A DNA stretch of 64,000 nt from Ottelia alismoides. Lineage: Eukaryota > Streptophyta > Magnoliopsida > Alismatales > Hydrocharitaceae. The position numbers and the translations under genes are program-made. How positions within the stretch are numbered: the stretch's first letter is position 1; each line of letters opens with the position of its first letter. The stretch is taken from assembly GCA_037367405.1 (NCBI GenBank), contig JAZKJV010010525.1, positions 143,881-207,880 on the forward strand, in the 5' to 3' direction. Under the pieces are notes generated by a model. It worked only from the letters and a program-made list of their open reading frames with translations, had not been told where the DNA came from and did no database searches. Below, piece by piece: positions 47,901-59,800 of this stretch.

Positions 47901-48612
47901 ATAGCAAGATGATGGCTAATGTGCCCTCCTAGAATTCCTGACTTGAGGCTCTACTGCATCTTCTTCTTGATGAGGTTGCTCCCCCTGCCCAGGATCCCAT
48001 GGACCTGCATGAGCAGGGTGTGCATCTGGCTCATGCTGTTCTGGCTGTGCCTCTTCTCCATCTATACCTGGTACTGGAGAAGGATTTGAGTCCTCATCGT
48101 TGTCAACATCCATAACAATCCCATCTGAGTCACTATCACCACTATAATCCTCAGTCAAAGTCTGGTTCTCATAGACAATCACATTTTTATTTCTGGTGAT
48201 GGTCTTCTTCTTTGTATCCCAAAGTCAGTATCCGAACTCCTAATATCCATAGCTAATAAAAATGCAGGGTACTGCCTTGTCATCAAGCTTTTTTCTTTCT
48301 TCCTTTGGTAAAAATGTATAACCTTTGCATCCGAACACTCTCATGTGATCATATGAGGTTTCCCAAACCAAATGCACTCAGGGACCTGAAAATTCATGGG
48401 AACAGATGGAGATCTATTAATCAAGTAGCAGGCGGTCCGAATTGACTCAGCTTAAAAGGTCTTAGATAGCTTTGTTGTCTTTAGCATGCATCGAACTCTC
48501 TACACAATAGTCCTATTTATTCGTTCGGCAACACCATTGTGTTGGAGTGTGTCGGGCTCTATCCTTTCATGCCTGATCCCATGCTCTGCACAGTAACTTT
48601 GGAAACCGTGAG
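47901..48612 (-). pseudogene. C2 integrase C-terminal part and linker
   Basis: Next to the C1 insertion, the minus strand reads TSHGFQSYCAEHGIRHERI at about 48,615-48,560. DTLQHNGVAERINRTI follows with the catalytic Glu near 48,515-48,540, then RSPSVPMNF and ECIWFGKPH near 48,380-48,420, and the KKFRSSDTDFG-like C-terminal region near 48,230. The acidic, Pro-rich linker (48,182-47,916) leads into the RT. It continues the frame broken at 59,279. Confidence 0.88.
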
Positions 48613-48617
48613 AGGTG
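48613..48617. repeat. C1 target-site duplication, left copy (AGGTG)
   Basis: Pairs with AGGTT at 59,275-59,279 (four of five bases). The C2 coding frame needs G at the last position (Tyr codon of GGEY), so the right copy has mutated since insertion. Confidence 0.88.
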
Positions 48618-51134
48618 TGTTAGCCATGTGAGCCCGAGGTGAACCATTCATACAGTAAATGTTATTGTAATAATTATTTTATCAATAAAAGTTATTATTT
48701 TTCACTCTCTTTTTGATATTAAATGAATGAATGCACTATAAGGTCTTTTGTACAATTAGGATTATGTACCATGGCAATCTCAATAATCATACAACTGTTG
48801 TATCAATAATAGAATCATAGAGGGTGGTGTTTAGATGAATATCTAAGGAGTTAGATTGAGGACATATCAAGCACCGTCAAATGATCATTAAGAGAAGATC
48901 TCATACATGAGTAGGATATGGCAATCCTTTTTTACATGGGTTAATATCTGACCGACCTCTTGATGCAGGTCCTCTGCACGGGAATAGAGATTCGGAGGTG
49001 TCAGATTAGTTAAGTCAAGGAGTTGACTTAACAAGATCGAGATAACCAAAGTCCTATATCGTATACTGTTGCGATATAGGCATGCATCCTCTGACCGGAG
49101 ACAGATGTATTACTATATGTCTAAGTATGTACATTTGGTAGACCAATAGGTTGATGACCTAACGAAGGTCTATACACCGGTGCACTGGTGCACATGCAAG
49201 GGCATATGAGTAATACGATATCTCGAAGGGATCATACAGGTTCACTTATATGGAAGACATGAGCTCACTCATGAGGTATTGGGACCGAATTCCATGCATG
49301 GATCGTCATGCTTCGGAAGCATTACAAGAATTTAAATGTGTGATATACGGTTTGGAAAGCACATGATCGATACTAAATTCCAATGACCAAGAATGAGAAA
49401 CTTGATGATCAAACCCTGAAGATGACAGTATGAAATTGATCTACATGTTCAAGTTTATCATAGGTCTTCCTGTATGCAAGATGTACATGTATTAGGAATA
49501 ACTGAGGGTGATGTGATAAAAACGATTGTATAAACCATGAAGCTTCCATTCCGAGGGAGTGATGAAACATGTCTGGATTTTAGTGACTCCTCTTGAGGAG
49601 AAGTGATCTGATATGAGTCCAAATGTTGGACACTGATCTGAATGTGATTAGGATGCAATGAGAAGATTAGATTTACGATTTGATTTAATCAAACATCTAT
49701 GAGAGATCCCCTTGATCTGGATTTGAGATATGATCTCAATATCCAAGTCACTATATATGGAACAATACAATCGCCCTATCCGTATCTCCAAGTATTTGCG
49801 GAGAAAGCACATTATTATTGAAAGAGTTCAAGAATAATTCCAAAGTTGAATTATATCTGAGCATTAAAAAATGGATAATGAAATGTGATTTAATTATCAT
49901 GCATACTGTGAATTTGATTCACATTATCTGAATGCATGAGAGTGACTATCCAATGTAATTAAATGTGATTTAATTATTGTGGATATGGATAATGTGGATA
50001 GCACTATCCAATTATCCATATATATTATGAATACGTTTTATAATATAAGAGAGAGAATCTTTTGTTATTTATATTTGTTGATTAATTTTAATGTGAATTG
50101 GATTCACATTGAATGATTAATTGAAAATATAATTACAATTAGTTTTGGGTTGTGAATGGGTTCACATAATTTCAATGGCTTGATTGAATTTTTTCACAAG
50201 ATAATTGTGAATTATTTTTTGTGAAAATATTTTCGACAAGAGTCTTAAGAGATATCATGAGATAATGAGATCTCATGATAATTTGTGGAGATGGACTCAT
50301 TCCACTCAAAGGAGTAGATAGCTACTACTCTCCATGTGGAGAAGAGTAGCCTTTCCCCCTCTCTTTATCTCATCTCTAGTCAAAGTTGGTTTAATTTGGA
50401 ATTAATTATGTTGATTTATCAATATAGATTAATTTAAATTAAATCATTTGTTGTTGTGGTTTTTACAACAATATTTTATCCATTGAAAGAAACATAATTC
50501 AATCTCATCCATTGATTATGTGTTGTCCAGGGATTGGGATCCATGAACTCCCAAAATCTTATATAAGAATATGTGCCCCGTGCTCTTCAAGTTACAAAAA
50601 ATATACGCAATTCTCTCTCTTCTCTCATAATCGTGCATACTCTCTTCCTTCTCTTATTGAGTGCTTGTCCACTCTCATAGAGAGAAGTTCATCTTCGTCG
50701 TCGCCTTGCCACATGTGTTCCCGCTTCAATGACTCTTGGCTCTCCATCTTCTTTGGTGCCATGTCGCTCGTGAAGAAGGCACTTGATCTAGTGGCATGAG
50801 ATCAGGATATTTATTGCTTGGATCATCAACTTGGATTGTGAGAAGCGCGCGATTCGTCCCCACGCTCGTAAGCGTCTCCTCCGAAAGATCGAGCTTGAGA
50901 CAAGAGGTCTTTTACTTTAGAGGCTCGAGGATCGCAACCACGCTCTAAGAGTTTTTTCTATATCTTAGTTGTGGTTAGATGAAACGATCCAAGAAATGTT
51001 CTTGGATCATATGATTTCATCATTTTTTTAAATTCTGATGTACCGAGCATCTAGTGCGACTAGTCGGTCTTGATCATATATGATACGATCATCATGCTTC
51101 CGTGATGCGCTTGAAGATTATACCATTTCCTTCA
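48618..51134 (+). mobile_element. C1 5' LTR (2.52 kb)
   Basis: Starts TGTTAGCCATGTG and ends CCATTTCCTTCA, with TG..CA ends. It aligns throughout with 56,732-59,274 and 539-3090. The TATATAAG box at 50,560 is followed by about 570 bp to the primer site, so the transcript would start in that part. Confidence 0.95.
50560..50567 (+). promoter_or_regulatory. Probable TATA box of C1
   Basis: TATATAAG preceded by CCCAAAATCT, conserved in all three LTRs of the family. Confidence 0.6.
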
Positions 51135-51135
51135 G

Positions 51136-51147
51136 TGTTATCAGAGA
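51136..51147 (+). promoter_or_regulatory. Primer binding site of C1 (initiator tRNA-Met type)
   Basis: TGTTATCAGAGA, one base after the LTR, resembles the copia consensus TGGTATCAGAGC with two changes. Its position confirms the LTR end. Confidence 0.8.
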
Positions 51148-52825
51148 AAGGTTGGAGTTTTTGGATACGATCCATAAACTTAGGAAGATTTGAGCTCATT
51201 TGGGTTCATGAAAATTTTATTGCATTTCAATTTTCATAGCCTTGTTTTGTGATAAATTTCAGCCCTGTTTAAAAATGTTTAACACGCAAATATCACTTGG
51301 ATAACTTTCTTATTAACTACGAAAACTGTGGAATTTGAGTTTGCATAATTGAGATTCTGTTTGATCAAGTTATGATCTTTTTAATTACCATATATTCATT
51401 ATTTCGGGGATAGTGAATCGTGATGTAGTTAAGGAGTTAATTACCATTTTGAAATACCAAGAAATGCATGTTAATCATATGGTTTTTATTTTAAAATCAA
51501 ATTATCAAACTCCGGAAATTTATTTTGCATGATTTGGATTTAAATGAATGAGATTATATACAACCTTGTGATTGTCATTTAAAAAACTTATAAAATTAAT
51601 GGTTAATTTCCTGGAATAAATAGGGATAATATCTGAAAAATATTTGATTGACAATTGTTCCCTTAAAATGACATTGTCTCAACCAATAAATAATTAGATA
51701 CGATCTAGATCACCAATTGGTTACTTGATACACTTTCAACAAACATGTTACTTGAATAGGTTTGAGAATTTGTCTGGCAAATTTTCTTATAATCAAAATG
51801 GTTTTGATTATTACTATATGGTATAATTTCGGTTGAAAAAACGATGAGCATCTCAAGTACACAATGATCGATTTGGTATTGTCCTTTCCTAAGGTGGATA
51901 TGGTGCCTAGTCGCGGAACATTTAGGTAGTAGGTTGCACCGTGTACGGTCTGTCTCACTCCCGTCTGTACTGGCCATGACAACGGGTAGGGACTCGATAA
52001 TGCAGGAAATATTGCGGTGTATTTTTTTAATTACAAAAATTCGAATAATACGTACTTTGAGATAATACCATTTTTCAATTAACAATCAAGTTTGTTGATT
52101 GAATTGGATTGATAATTGATTTAATGTGATTAAATTATTTATATCCAATTATAACATCAAATTATGAATAGATGTGTACTTTCCTTGGAAGAATTAATTA
52201 CATGGACATGATTCATGATAATTAATTAAAAAATGAATATGAGATGGAGGATCACATAAGTAACATCCATGGTCTTCGTCACGGCGAAGGGTTCTGTCAC
52301 CAGATATTGTATGTAGGAGAGCCCATCCGAAGTGACAGCTCCTGATACAATCTATTTGGATCGGGGTCTTCGCTTAAAGAGTAAGGTCGTATACGTAGTG
52401 ACCCCAATATTGGATTCTCATATTAATTGGGCCATATTGGATTGCAGACAACGAGTTTTAAGCCTGTTGACATTTGATCCAATTAACATGTCAACATCAC
52501 CTTAGGGGTGGTGGGCCCAGATTTTAAAGACTGAATTGGGAAATACAAGTTGGACTTGCAAAGTGGAATGTGTTACCGATTCTCTTTATTTGAGTTACAG
52601 TTTCTCAATATTATTGAGATGTGACAAAGATAAAGAAGAGATCCAGTTCTTGCTTGAGATATAGTGGAAAGTATGTCTCTTTTTTTGAAAGTGATTAAGG
52701 GAATGAAATTTCAAAGTTGACAAAGCAAGACTAATTTGATTAAAAAACTCCTTAATTAAATATTTGTAATTGAATATATATATATATATATAATTATTTA
52801 TATATTCTAATATAGTGCATTCTTA
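51148..52825 (+). other. C1 untranslated leader (1.7 kb)
   Basis: No convincing protein frame on the sense strand. Minus-strand frames at 51,705-52,085 have no known domain. An AT microsatellite lies at 52,774-52,792. The leader is long for a copia element. Confidence 0.65.
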
Positions 52826-53685
52826 ATGTCAGAAAATGAAGTCCATGAACCCACTTAGCAAGGTTCTGGAGGTCAATCATTTGACCGAACCAAATATTCG
52901 GATTGGATCCGAAATGTGGATCTTGTCCTATCCACTGAGCGCATCTCTTATGTTCTTTCCAAGGATAAGTACTCAGACCCTCAGACTCCAGAAGAAATCT
53001 CTTTTATCAAAAGTATGGTGAAGATCACAATCTAGCAAGATGTTATATTCTTGGTTCACTATCAAATGTGCTTCAGAAGCAAGCATGTGGAAATGAATGC
53101 TTGCCATGATAATTATGACGAATATGGAAGAAATGTTCGGTGATGTCAACCGCACACAATGTTATAATATTATGAAAGAACTTATTCGCTGCAAGATGCA
53201 GGAAGGGACCTCTGTCAGAGAACATTTACTCACAAATATTTGGGTACCTTTCTGAATTGGAACACTGTGAGCCGACAGGGACTCAGATCTGCATGTTGAC
53301 TTCATTCTGTTGTCACTCCCCGAGTCTTTCAATAACTTTGTGACACGTACCACATGAATAAAGAAATTATACTAATGCTGAGCTATTAGATGCATTAAAG
53401 TCCGTTGAGGACGTAATAAAAGAAAGATAACACCCCTGGCCAGTGCAATGGCTGCATAGGTCAAGGGAAAGCACGTCCAAAAGCAAGTTCTCGAAAGGAT
53501 CCGACCTAGAAGAGAAAGAATAAGAGTCAAGAAGTTGGCTCATCTTCCAATGCATCCACATTGATGACATCGAAGAAAATCGATGTCTGTCATCACTACA
53601 AGAAGCCGGGGCACTGGAAGCGAAATTGTCCGAATAACCTGAAGTCACTAGACAAAGGTAAAGCCCCTCCATGTATGAAATAAAC
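52826..53685 (+). pseudogene. C1 gag, broken
   Basis: The ATG at 52,826 opens MSENEVHEPT and then a stop. The UBN2-type gag core follows in the same frame: YSDWIRNVDLVLSTERISYVL near 52,890-52,955, a frameshift near 53,010, then NLARCYILGSLSNVLQKQ near 53,028-53,080. Near the end, CHHYKKPGHWKRNC (53,588-53,629) is the CCHC zinc knuckle with the second Cys changed to Tyr. Gag would package the RNA; the loss of a metal ligand and the stops show decay. Confidence 0.88.
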
Positions 53686-53689
53686 TTTC

Positions 53690-53800
53690 ATCATTGAACT
53701 AGCTTTCTTGTTAGACAAGAAGGAAGTTGGATTGTTGATTCTGGTGCTTCTGTTCATGTATGCAATCTGTTGCATCTATTTCAGGAAATTAAGATCTAGA
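53690..53800 (+). pseudogene. C1 protease core
   Basis: GSWIVDSGASVHVCN carries the aspartic protease active site DSGA at 53,737-53,748, intact, just after the gag zinc knuckle as expected for copia. The rest of the domain is fragmented. Confidence 0.88.
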
Positions 53801-55060
53801 AGAAGGGTAGATAGTCATCCATTGAGGATCTGATGCACAGTGTCGCAGCAGTCGTCGTCGAAACCTATAGACTATAGTTATCCAGTGGAAGAGTCCTAGT
53901 ACTTAAAGGGTGTCCTTTATGTACCTGAAGTTAGAAGGAAATTAATATTTGTATCTATAGAAATGGATATTCATTCCTTTTTTGTAATAAACTTGTCATA
54001 AGTCATTATAATAAATATATTACGGATGGTGTTTTGACTTCTAGTGGATTCTATGAATTGTGCATTGATGAACATGTCATGAACGTTACTACCAATAATA
54101 AAAACCCAAAAGGATACATGGAGAATGCAAATCATTCTAATATGATTTGGCATCAAAGCTTGGTCATTTATCTATTGATAAGATCAACAGATGATAAATG
54201 ATGGACCTTTAGATTTTCATACAGGTTCAATCTTTGCCTACCTGCGAACATTGTATTCAAGGTAAAATGACTAGGATGCCTTTTTCGTAACAAGGTTACA
54301 CGGTGTGAGGGTATTATTTAACAAATACATACCGACGTATGTGGTCCTTCAGTACCGTGAGATATTACTTAATATTTATGATGACCACTAGTGATATAGG
54401 TTTATCTTCCTACTGCGTCATAAATCTGAAACCTCTGAAATGTTCAAAGAGTTCAAGGCTTTGGTTGAGTAACCAAACCGATAGGAAGATTAAACGGATT
54501 CGCTATGACCGATGTGACGAGTACCTCCTCAGATAAATTCAAGGAATACCTTAAAGAGAATAGAAATGTCTCCAATCTTATCCCTCCTAGAACCCTCCAA
54601 CATAATGGTATTGCTGAAAGACGCAATAGGACCATCATGGACATGGTCCGTTCAATGATGTGCAAAGCACATTTACCTCTTAGTTTCTGGGGACATGTAG
54701 TAGAGACTGCAATATATATCCTAAACAAGATTCCTAGCAAATCTGTGCCTAAGACTCCTTATGAGCTCTGCGTAAGGAACAAACCTAGTGTAATCACCTG
54801 TGGGTTTGGGGTTGCTTGGTCCATGCGAAAGACAAGACGCAAGGAAGCTAGAATCTCGCTCTCGTGAGTATTACTTCATTAGGTATGTTAAAGATGGTAT
54901 TGGATACCAACTTTATGATCCTGAGACCCAAAAGATTTTCATTTCTAGAGATGTAAAATTTCTGGAGAATGACTTCCTTAAAGGTCACGACAAAAATGAA
55001 GTATAGGAACTCATTGAATCCCATGAGGATTCTAAGCTTCCTTAACCAGAAACTGAAGAG
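53801..55060 (+). pseudogene. C1 integrase, broken
   Basis: GYMENANHSNMIWHQSL near 54,115-54,165 is the GAG-pre-integrase box. A DVCGPS box near 54,337 holds the first catalytic Asp region. RTLQHNGIAERRNRTIMDMVRSMM at 54,589-54,660 has the catalytic Glu, followed by LSFWGHVVETAIYILNKIPSKSVPKTPYEL (boxes at 54,680-54,770). DGIGYQLYDPETQKIFISRDVKFLEN at 54,893-54,970 is the C-terminal box before the RT. Stops and frameshifts are frequent between 54,170 and 54,500. Confidence 0.9.
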
Positions 55061-56130
55061 GTGAATGAAGATGAAACACCCATGCCTCTTTGAAGGAGTT
55101 GAGGGTTGTTTTACAACCTGAAAGGTATGGATTCCATGTGTCAGGTGAAACTGACAATGATCCTGCTTCATTTGATGAAGCACTCGCGGATCGTGACATG
55201 GATAGATGGATGCTAGCATGAAGTCAGAGATTGACTCCATGCATAAGAATGGTGTATGGACCCTAGAGGATCCACCTAAAGGGGTAAAACCCATTAGGTG
55301 TAATTGGATGTCCAAGAGAAAAGAGGGGACCTAATGGGAAAGTGGAGACTTTCAAGGCACACTCGTAGACAAAGGCTACACATAGAGGGAAGATATCGAC
55401 TAAGATGAGACGTTCTCTCATGTGGCTATGCTTAAATCCATCAGGACACTGCTAGCTAAGTGCACATCATGACTATGACATCTCGCAGATGGACGTCAAG
55501 ATGGCTTTCCTCAGTGGATACCTCGAGGGGATATCTACATGGAGCAGACCCAAGGCTTCATAAACCGAGGAAGGTAAAATATACAAGCTGAAGAAATCCA
55601 TATATGGCTCAAACAAGCTTCTCGTAGTTGGAACATTAGATTTGACAAAACTATAAAGAGTTTTGATTTTGTGTAGAATCCTGATGAACCTTGTGTGTAC
55701 AAGAAGCTTAGTGGGAGCTCCATTGTGTTCATCGTCCTTTATGTAGATGACATCCTTATCATTGGGAATGATACATGGATGATGGCCAATGTTAAGATTT
55801 GGCTATCCTATACCTTCGAGATGAAAGATCTTGGAGAAGCTTCTTAAATCTTGTGTCTAAAGATGTTCAAAAACCGAGAAAATAGGATGTTGGGATTATC
55901 ACAACATGGATACATTAAGAAAATTCTAGAACTTTCCGTACAGATAGTTATAAGAAAGGTTTCCTCCCTTTAAGACATGGTATACACCTGTCTAAAGGTA
56001 TGGCTCCTCAAAGTGTTAAGGAAAAGAAAGCCATTGCTGGATGCCCATATGCATCGGCTGTAGGATGTTTAATGTACACCATAATGTGTGCTAGACAAGA
56101 TATCTGCCATGTAGTGGGGTAAGTCGTTAC
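55061..56130 (+). pseudogene. C1 reverse transcriptase, broken
   Basis: DPASFDEALADRDMDRWM near 55,160-55,210 begins the domain. MDVKMAFLSGYLEG near 55,490-55,530 and GKIYKLKKSIYG near 55,570-55,605 follow. CVYKKLSGSSIVFIVLYVDDILIIGND at 55,698-55,770 (boxes) has an intact catalytic YVDD at 55,740-55,751. EMKDLGEAS near 55,820, NRMLGLSQHGYI near 55,880, KGFLPFRHG-like near 55,955 and CPYASAVGCLMYTIMCARQDIC near 56,040-56,110 (with frame changes) complete it. It has many lesions. Confidence 0.9.
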
Positions 56131-56716
56131 CAATCCTGCTATGGAGAGCAACACTAGAATGCAGTGAAGAACATTTTCAAGTATCTACGATGGATGCAAG
56201 ATTACATATTGGTCTATGGAGATGGTGATCTTCAAGTATTGAAAATAATAGATTTAGATTTCCAGTCTGATATTGATGATCGAAAGTCAACATCAGGGTT
56301 TGTGTTCCTATTGAACGACGGTGTTGTGAACAAGAGAAGCAAGAAGTAGAACACTACATCAGATTCAACATACGGAAGCTGAATATATTGCTGCATCAGA
56401 AGCTGCAAAGGAGCGGTGTGGTTACGCAAGTTCATCCTGGAACTTGGCGTAGTTTCCTTTGATACTCCCATCCCGTTACTCATACGGTAACACATGAGCC
56501 ATTCTCAGGCGAAGGAACCTAGATGGCATCATAAGGGCATGCACGTGGAAAGGAAATACCACATCAATTGGGAGATCAAAAGCGTGGTGATATCGTCATC
56601 ACCAAGGTGGCCTCTACCGACAACGTTGCTGATCCTCTTACCAAACCTCTAACACAGAAGGTTTTCGATTAGCATGTATTGAGTATGGGTTAAGGATTGT
56701 TCCTGAATTATTCTGA
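56131..56716 (+). pseudogene. C1 RNase H, broken
   Basis: NIFKYLRWMQDYILVYGDGDLQV at 56,167-56,235 and DDRKSTSGFVFLLNDG at 56,275-56,325 are the copia RNase H entry, with the catalytic YAD-type region changed. AEYIAASEAAKE-like, FILELGVVSF, and SHQAKEP-like boxes follow in shifted frames, then TKVASTDNVADPLTKPL near 56,605-56,650. It stops just before the polypurine tract. It matches 1-523 of C0. Confidence 0.88.
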
Positions 56717-56731
56717 GGGCTAGTGGGAAAT
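56715..56731 (+). promoter_or_regulatory. Polypurine tract of C1
   Basis: GAGGGCTAGTGGGAAAT directly before the 3' LTR start TGTTAGCC; nearly identical to that of C0. Confidence 0.82.
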
Positions 56732-59274
56732 TGTTAGCCATGTGAGCCTGGGGCGAACCATTCATGCAATAAATGTTATTTTAATAATTGTTTAATCAAT
56801 AAAAGTTACTGATTATTTTACACTCCATTTCTGATATTAAATGAATGAATGCACTACAAGGGTCCCTCTGTACAATTAGGATTATGTACCATGGCCATCT
56901 TAATAATCATACAACTGTTGATTCAATAAAAGAATCATAGAGGCTGGTGTTTGGATGAATATCTAAGGAGGTTAGATTGAGGAATCACAAGCACCGTCAA
57001 ATGATTATTAAGAGATGATCTCCAGCCTGAGTAGAGATGGCGATCCTTTCTCACATGGGATTATATCTGACCGACCTCTTGATGCAGGTCCTCAGAATGG
57101 GAATAGAAATTCATAGGTGTCAGATTATTTAGGTCAAGGAGTTGACTTAACGAGATCGAGATAACCGAAGTCCTATACTGTATACTATCGTGATACAGGC
57201 ACGCATCACTGATCGGAGACAGATGTGTTACTATATGTCTGAGTACGTACATTTGGCAGACCAATAGGTTGATGACCTAATAAAGGTCTATGCACCGGTG
57301 CGCTGGTGTACTTGCAAGGGCATATGAGTAATACAATCTCTCAAAGGGATCATACAATTTCACTTATAAACCGGAAGACATGAGCTCACTCATGAGGTAT
57401 TGGGAGCAAATTCGATGCATGCTCGTCATGCTTCAGAAGCATGACAAGAATTTGATGGTATTATATATACTTTTGGAAAGCACATGATCGATACCACATC
57501 CCAGTGACCAAGAATGAAAACTTGATGATCAAACCCTGAAGATGATAGTATGAAATTGATCAATATCTTCAAGTTGATCATAGATCTTGCAATATGCAGG
57601 ATGTACATGTATTAGGAATACCCGAGGGTGACATCATCATAAACGATTGTATAACAATGATGCTTCCATTCCAAGGAGTGATGAAACATTGTCTGGATTT
57701 TAGTGACTCCTCTCGTAGAGAAGTGATCTGATATGAGTCCAAATGTTGGACTCTGATCTGAAGTGATTCAGATGCAATGAGAAGATTAGATTTACAGTTT
57801 TGATTTAATCAAACATCTATAGAGATCCCCTTGATCTGGGATTTGAGATATGATCTCAATATCCAAGTTAATATATGTGGAACAATACAATCGCCCAATC
57901 CTTATCTCCAAGTATCTGCGGAGAAAGCACATTATTATTGAAAGAGTTCAAGAATAATTCCAAAGTTGAATTATATCTGTGCATTGAAAAATGAATAATG
58001 AAATGTGATTTAATATCATGAATAATGTTAATTTGATTCACATTATCTGAATGCATTAGAGTGACTATCCAATATAATTAAATGCAATTTAATTATTGTG
58101 GATATGGATAATGTGGATAGCACTATCCAATTAACCATATATATTATGAATACGATTTATAATATAAGAGAGAGAATCTTTGTGATTTATATTTGTGGAT
58201 TAATTGTTAATGTGAATTGGATTCACATTGAATTATTAATTGAAAATATAATTACATTTAGTTTTGGGTTGTGAATGAGATTCACATATTTCAATAGTTT
58301 GATTGAAATTTTTCACAAGATAATTGTGAATTATTTTTTTTGAAAATATTTTCGACAAGAGTCATAAGTGATATCATGAGATAATGAGATCTCATGATTA
58401 TTTTGAGGAGATAGACTTATAATACTCAAGAGTGGTGGCTTCTACTCTCATGTGATAAGAGTAGCCATCCCCCTCTTTTAAGGAAAGAGATTAGTCCCCT
58501 CATTATCTCATCTCTAGTCAAAGGTGGTTTAAATTTGGAATTAATTTTGTTTATCTCTCAATTTAGATTAATTTAAATTAAATCATTTGTTGTTGTGTTT
58601 TTACAACAACATCTTAGCCATAGAAATATACACAAATCAATCTCATCCGTTGATTATGTGTTGTCCATGGACTGGGATTCATGGACTCCCAAAACCCTAT
58701 ATAAGAGGATGTCCCCCGTGCTCTTCAAGTTACAAAAAGTTATGTAATTCTCTCTCTATCTCTCTCATACTCGTGCATACTCTCTTGCTTCTTTTTTTGA
58801 GTGTCCGTTCATTCTCATAGAGAGAGTTTCATCTTCATCGTCGCCTTGCTAATTGTGCTCCCGGCTTTGACGACTCTCGGCTCTCCGTCTTCTTTGGTGC
58901 TTGTCGCTCATGAAGATGGAGTTTGATCTCATGAGACAGATCAAGAGATCCATTGCTTGGATCATCAACTTGGATTGCGAGAAGCACAACGATTCATCCT
59001 TATGCTCGCACTTATCACTTGAGTCTCTCTGTGGATCGGACTTGAGACAGGAGGTCTCTTACATTAGAGGCTCGATTGCAACCACGCTCCAAGTGGTATT
59101 CCTATATCTTTGTTGTGGTTAGATGAAACGATACAAGAACATTCTTGGATCATATGGTTCATCATTTCTTTTTTTAAAAATTCCATTGCAACACGTGCGA
59201 CTAGTCGCTCTTGATCGTATTGATAAGATCATCACGCTTCCGTGATGCGCTTGAGGATTATACCATTTCCTTTA
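56732..59274 (+). mobile_element. C1 3' LTR (2.54 kb)
   Basis: Starts TGTTAGCCATGTG and ends CCATTTCCTTTA, with the terminal CA changed to TA. A TATATAAG box lies at 58,698-58,705. It is followed by AGGTT and then by the interrupted C2 integrase. Confidence 0.95.
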
Positions 59275-59279
59275 AGGTT
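59275..59279. repeat. C1 target-site duplication, right copy (AGGTT)
   Basis: Partner of 48,613-48,617; the last base differs and creates a stop in the C2 frame on the minus strand. Confidence 0.88.
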
Positions 59280-59800
59280 TACTCCCCTCCATTATCCATA
59301 CGCAAACACTTTGATACTTTGCTTGCATCGCGCTCCACCATGGCATGAAGTTTGTTGAAGCAATCAAAGACTTGATCCTTCGTCCTTAGCATATAAACCC
59401 ACACCTTCCTTGATGCATCATCAATGAAGGTAGGAAATACTTGTTTCCTCTCAAAGACATGTATCGATGGGACCGCATGCATTAGAGTGAATCAAATGCA
59501 GAGGTCTTCCTTCACCTTTGATCTAGTCTTGAAAGGTGCAATCTTGTTCTTTCCAATCTCACGTGAATCACAAAGTGACAACTTATGTCAATGTGACATG
59601 GTAACAACTCCTTCCTGCTTAAAGTTTGTAAGCCTTCTAGCTCATTGTGTCCGAGCTGACGATGCCAGAGATCCGACGTGTCAACGTCACTAGCATGTAG
59701 GTTGCAATTCATGACCTTCACCTGAGTCGTGTAGAGCATGCAACACAACCTGCCTCCGGCCATGATAAGAGAGCCCTTGCTGATCTTGCATCTGTTGGTT
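59280..59800 (-). pseudogene. C2 integrase N-terminal and core part
   Basis: SDLWHRQLGHNELEGLQTLSRKELLP (boxes near 59,680-59,600) is the GAG-pre-integrase domain. A frameshifted zinc-binding part follows. FPTFIDDASRKVWVYMLRTKDQVFDCFNKLHAMVERD at 59,440-59,330 (boxes) has the first catalytic Asp, and KCLRMDNGGE near 59,310-59,285 has the second. C1 interrupts it here; the frame resumes at 48,612. Confidence 0.92.

Larger units (their letters stand above)
48618..59274 (+). mobile_element. C1: complete copia element with 2.5-kb LTRs (10.7 kb)
   Basis: It has two long LTRs (48,618-51,134 and 56,732-59,274), an initiator tRNA-Met-type primer site, a 1.7-kb leader, gag, PR, IN, RT, RNase H and a polypurine tract, all on the plus strand, flanked by AGGTG/AGGTT within the C2 integrase. 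Same family as C0. LTRs make up about half its length. Coding regions have many stops and frameshifts, and the two LTRs differ at roughly one base in ten in a sampled stretch, so the insertion is not recent. Confidence 0.95.

Noticed and set aside
54453..54740. 95-codon minus-strand frame as a gene
   Set aside because: Antisense shadow of the C1 integrase AERRNRT region.
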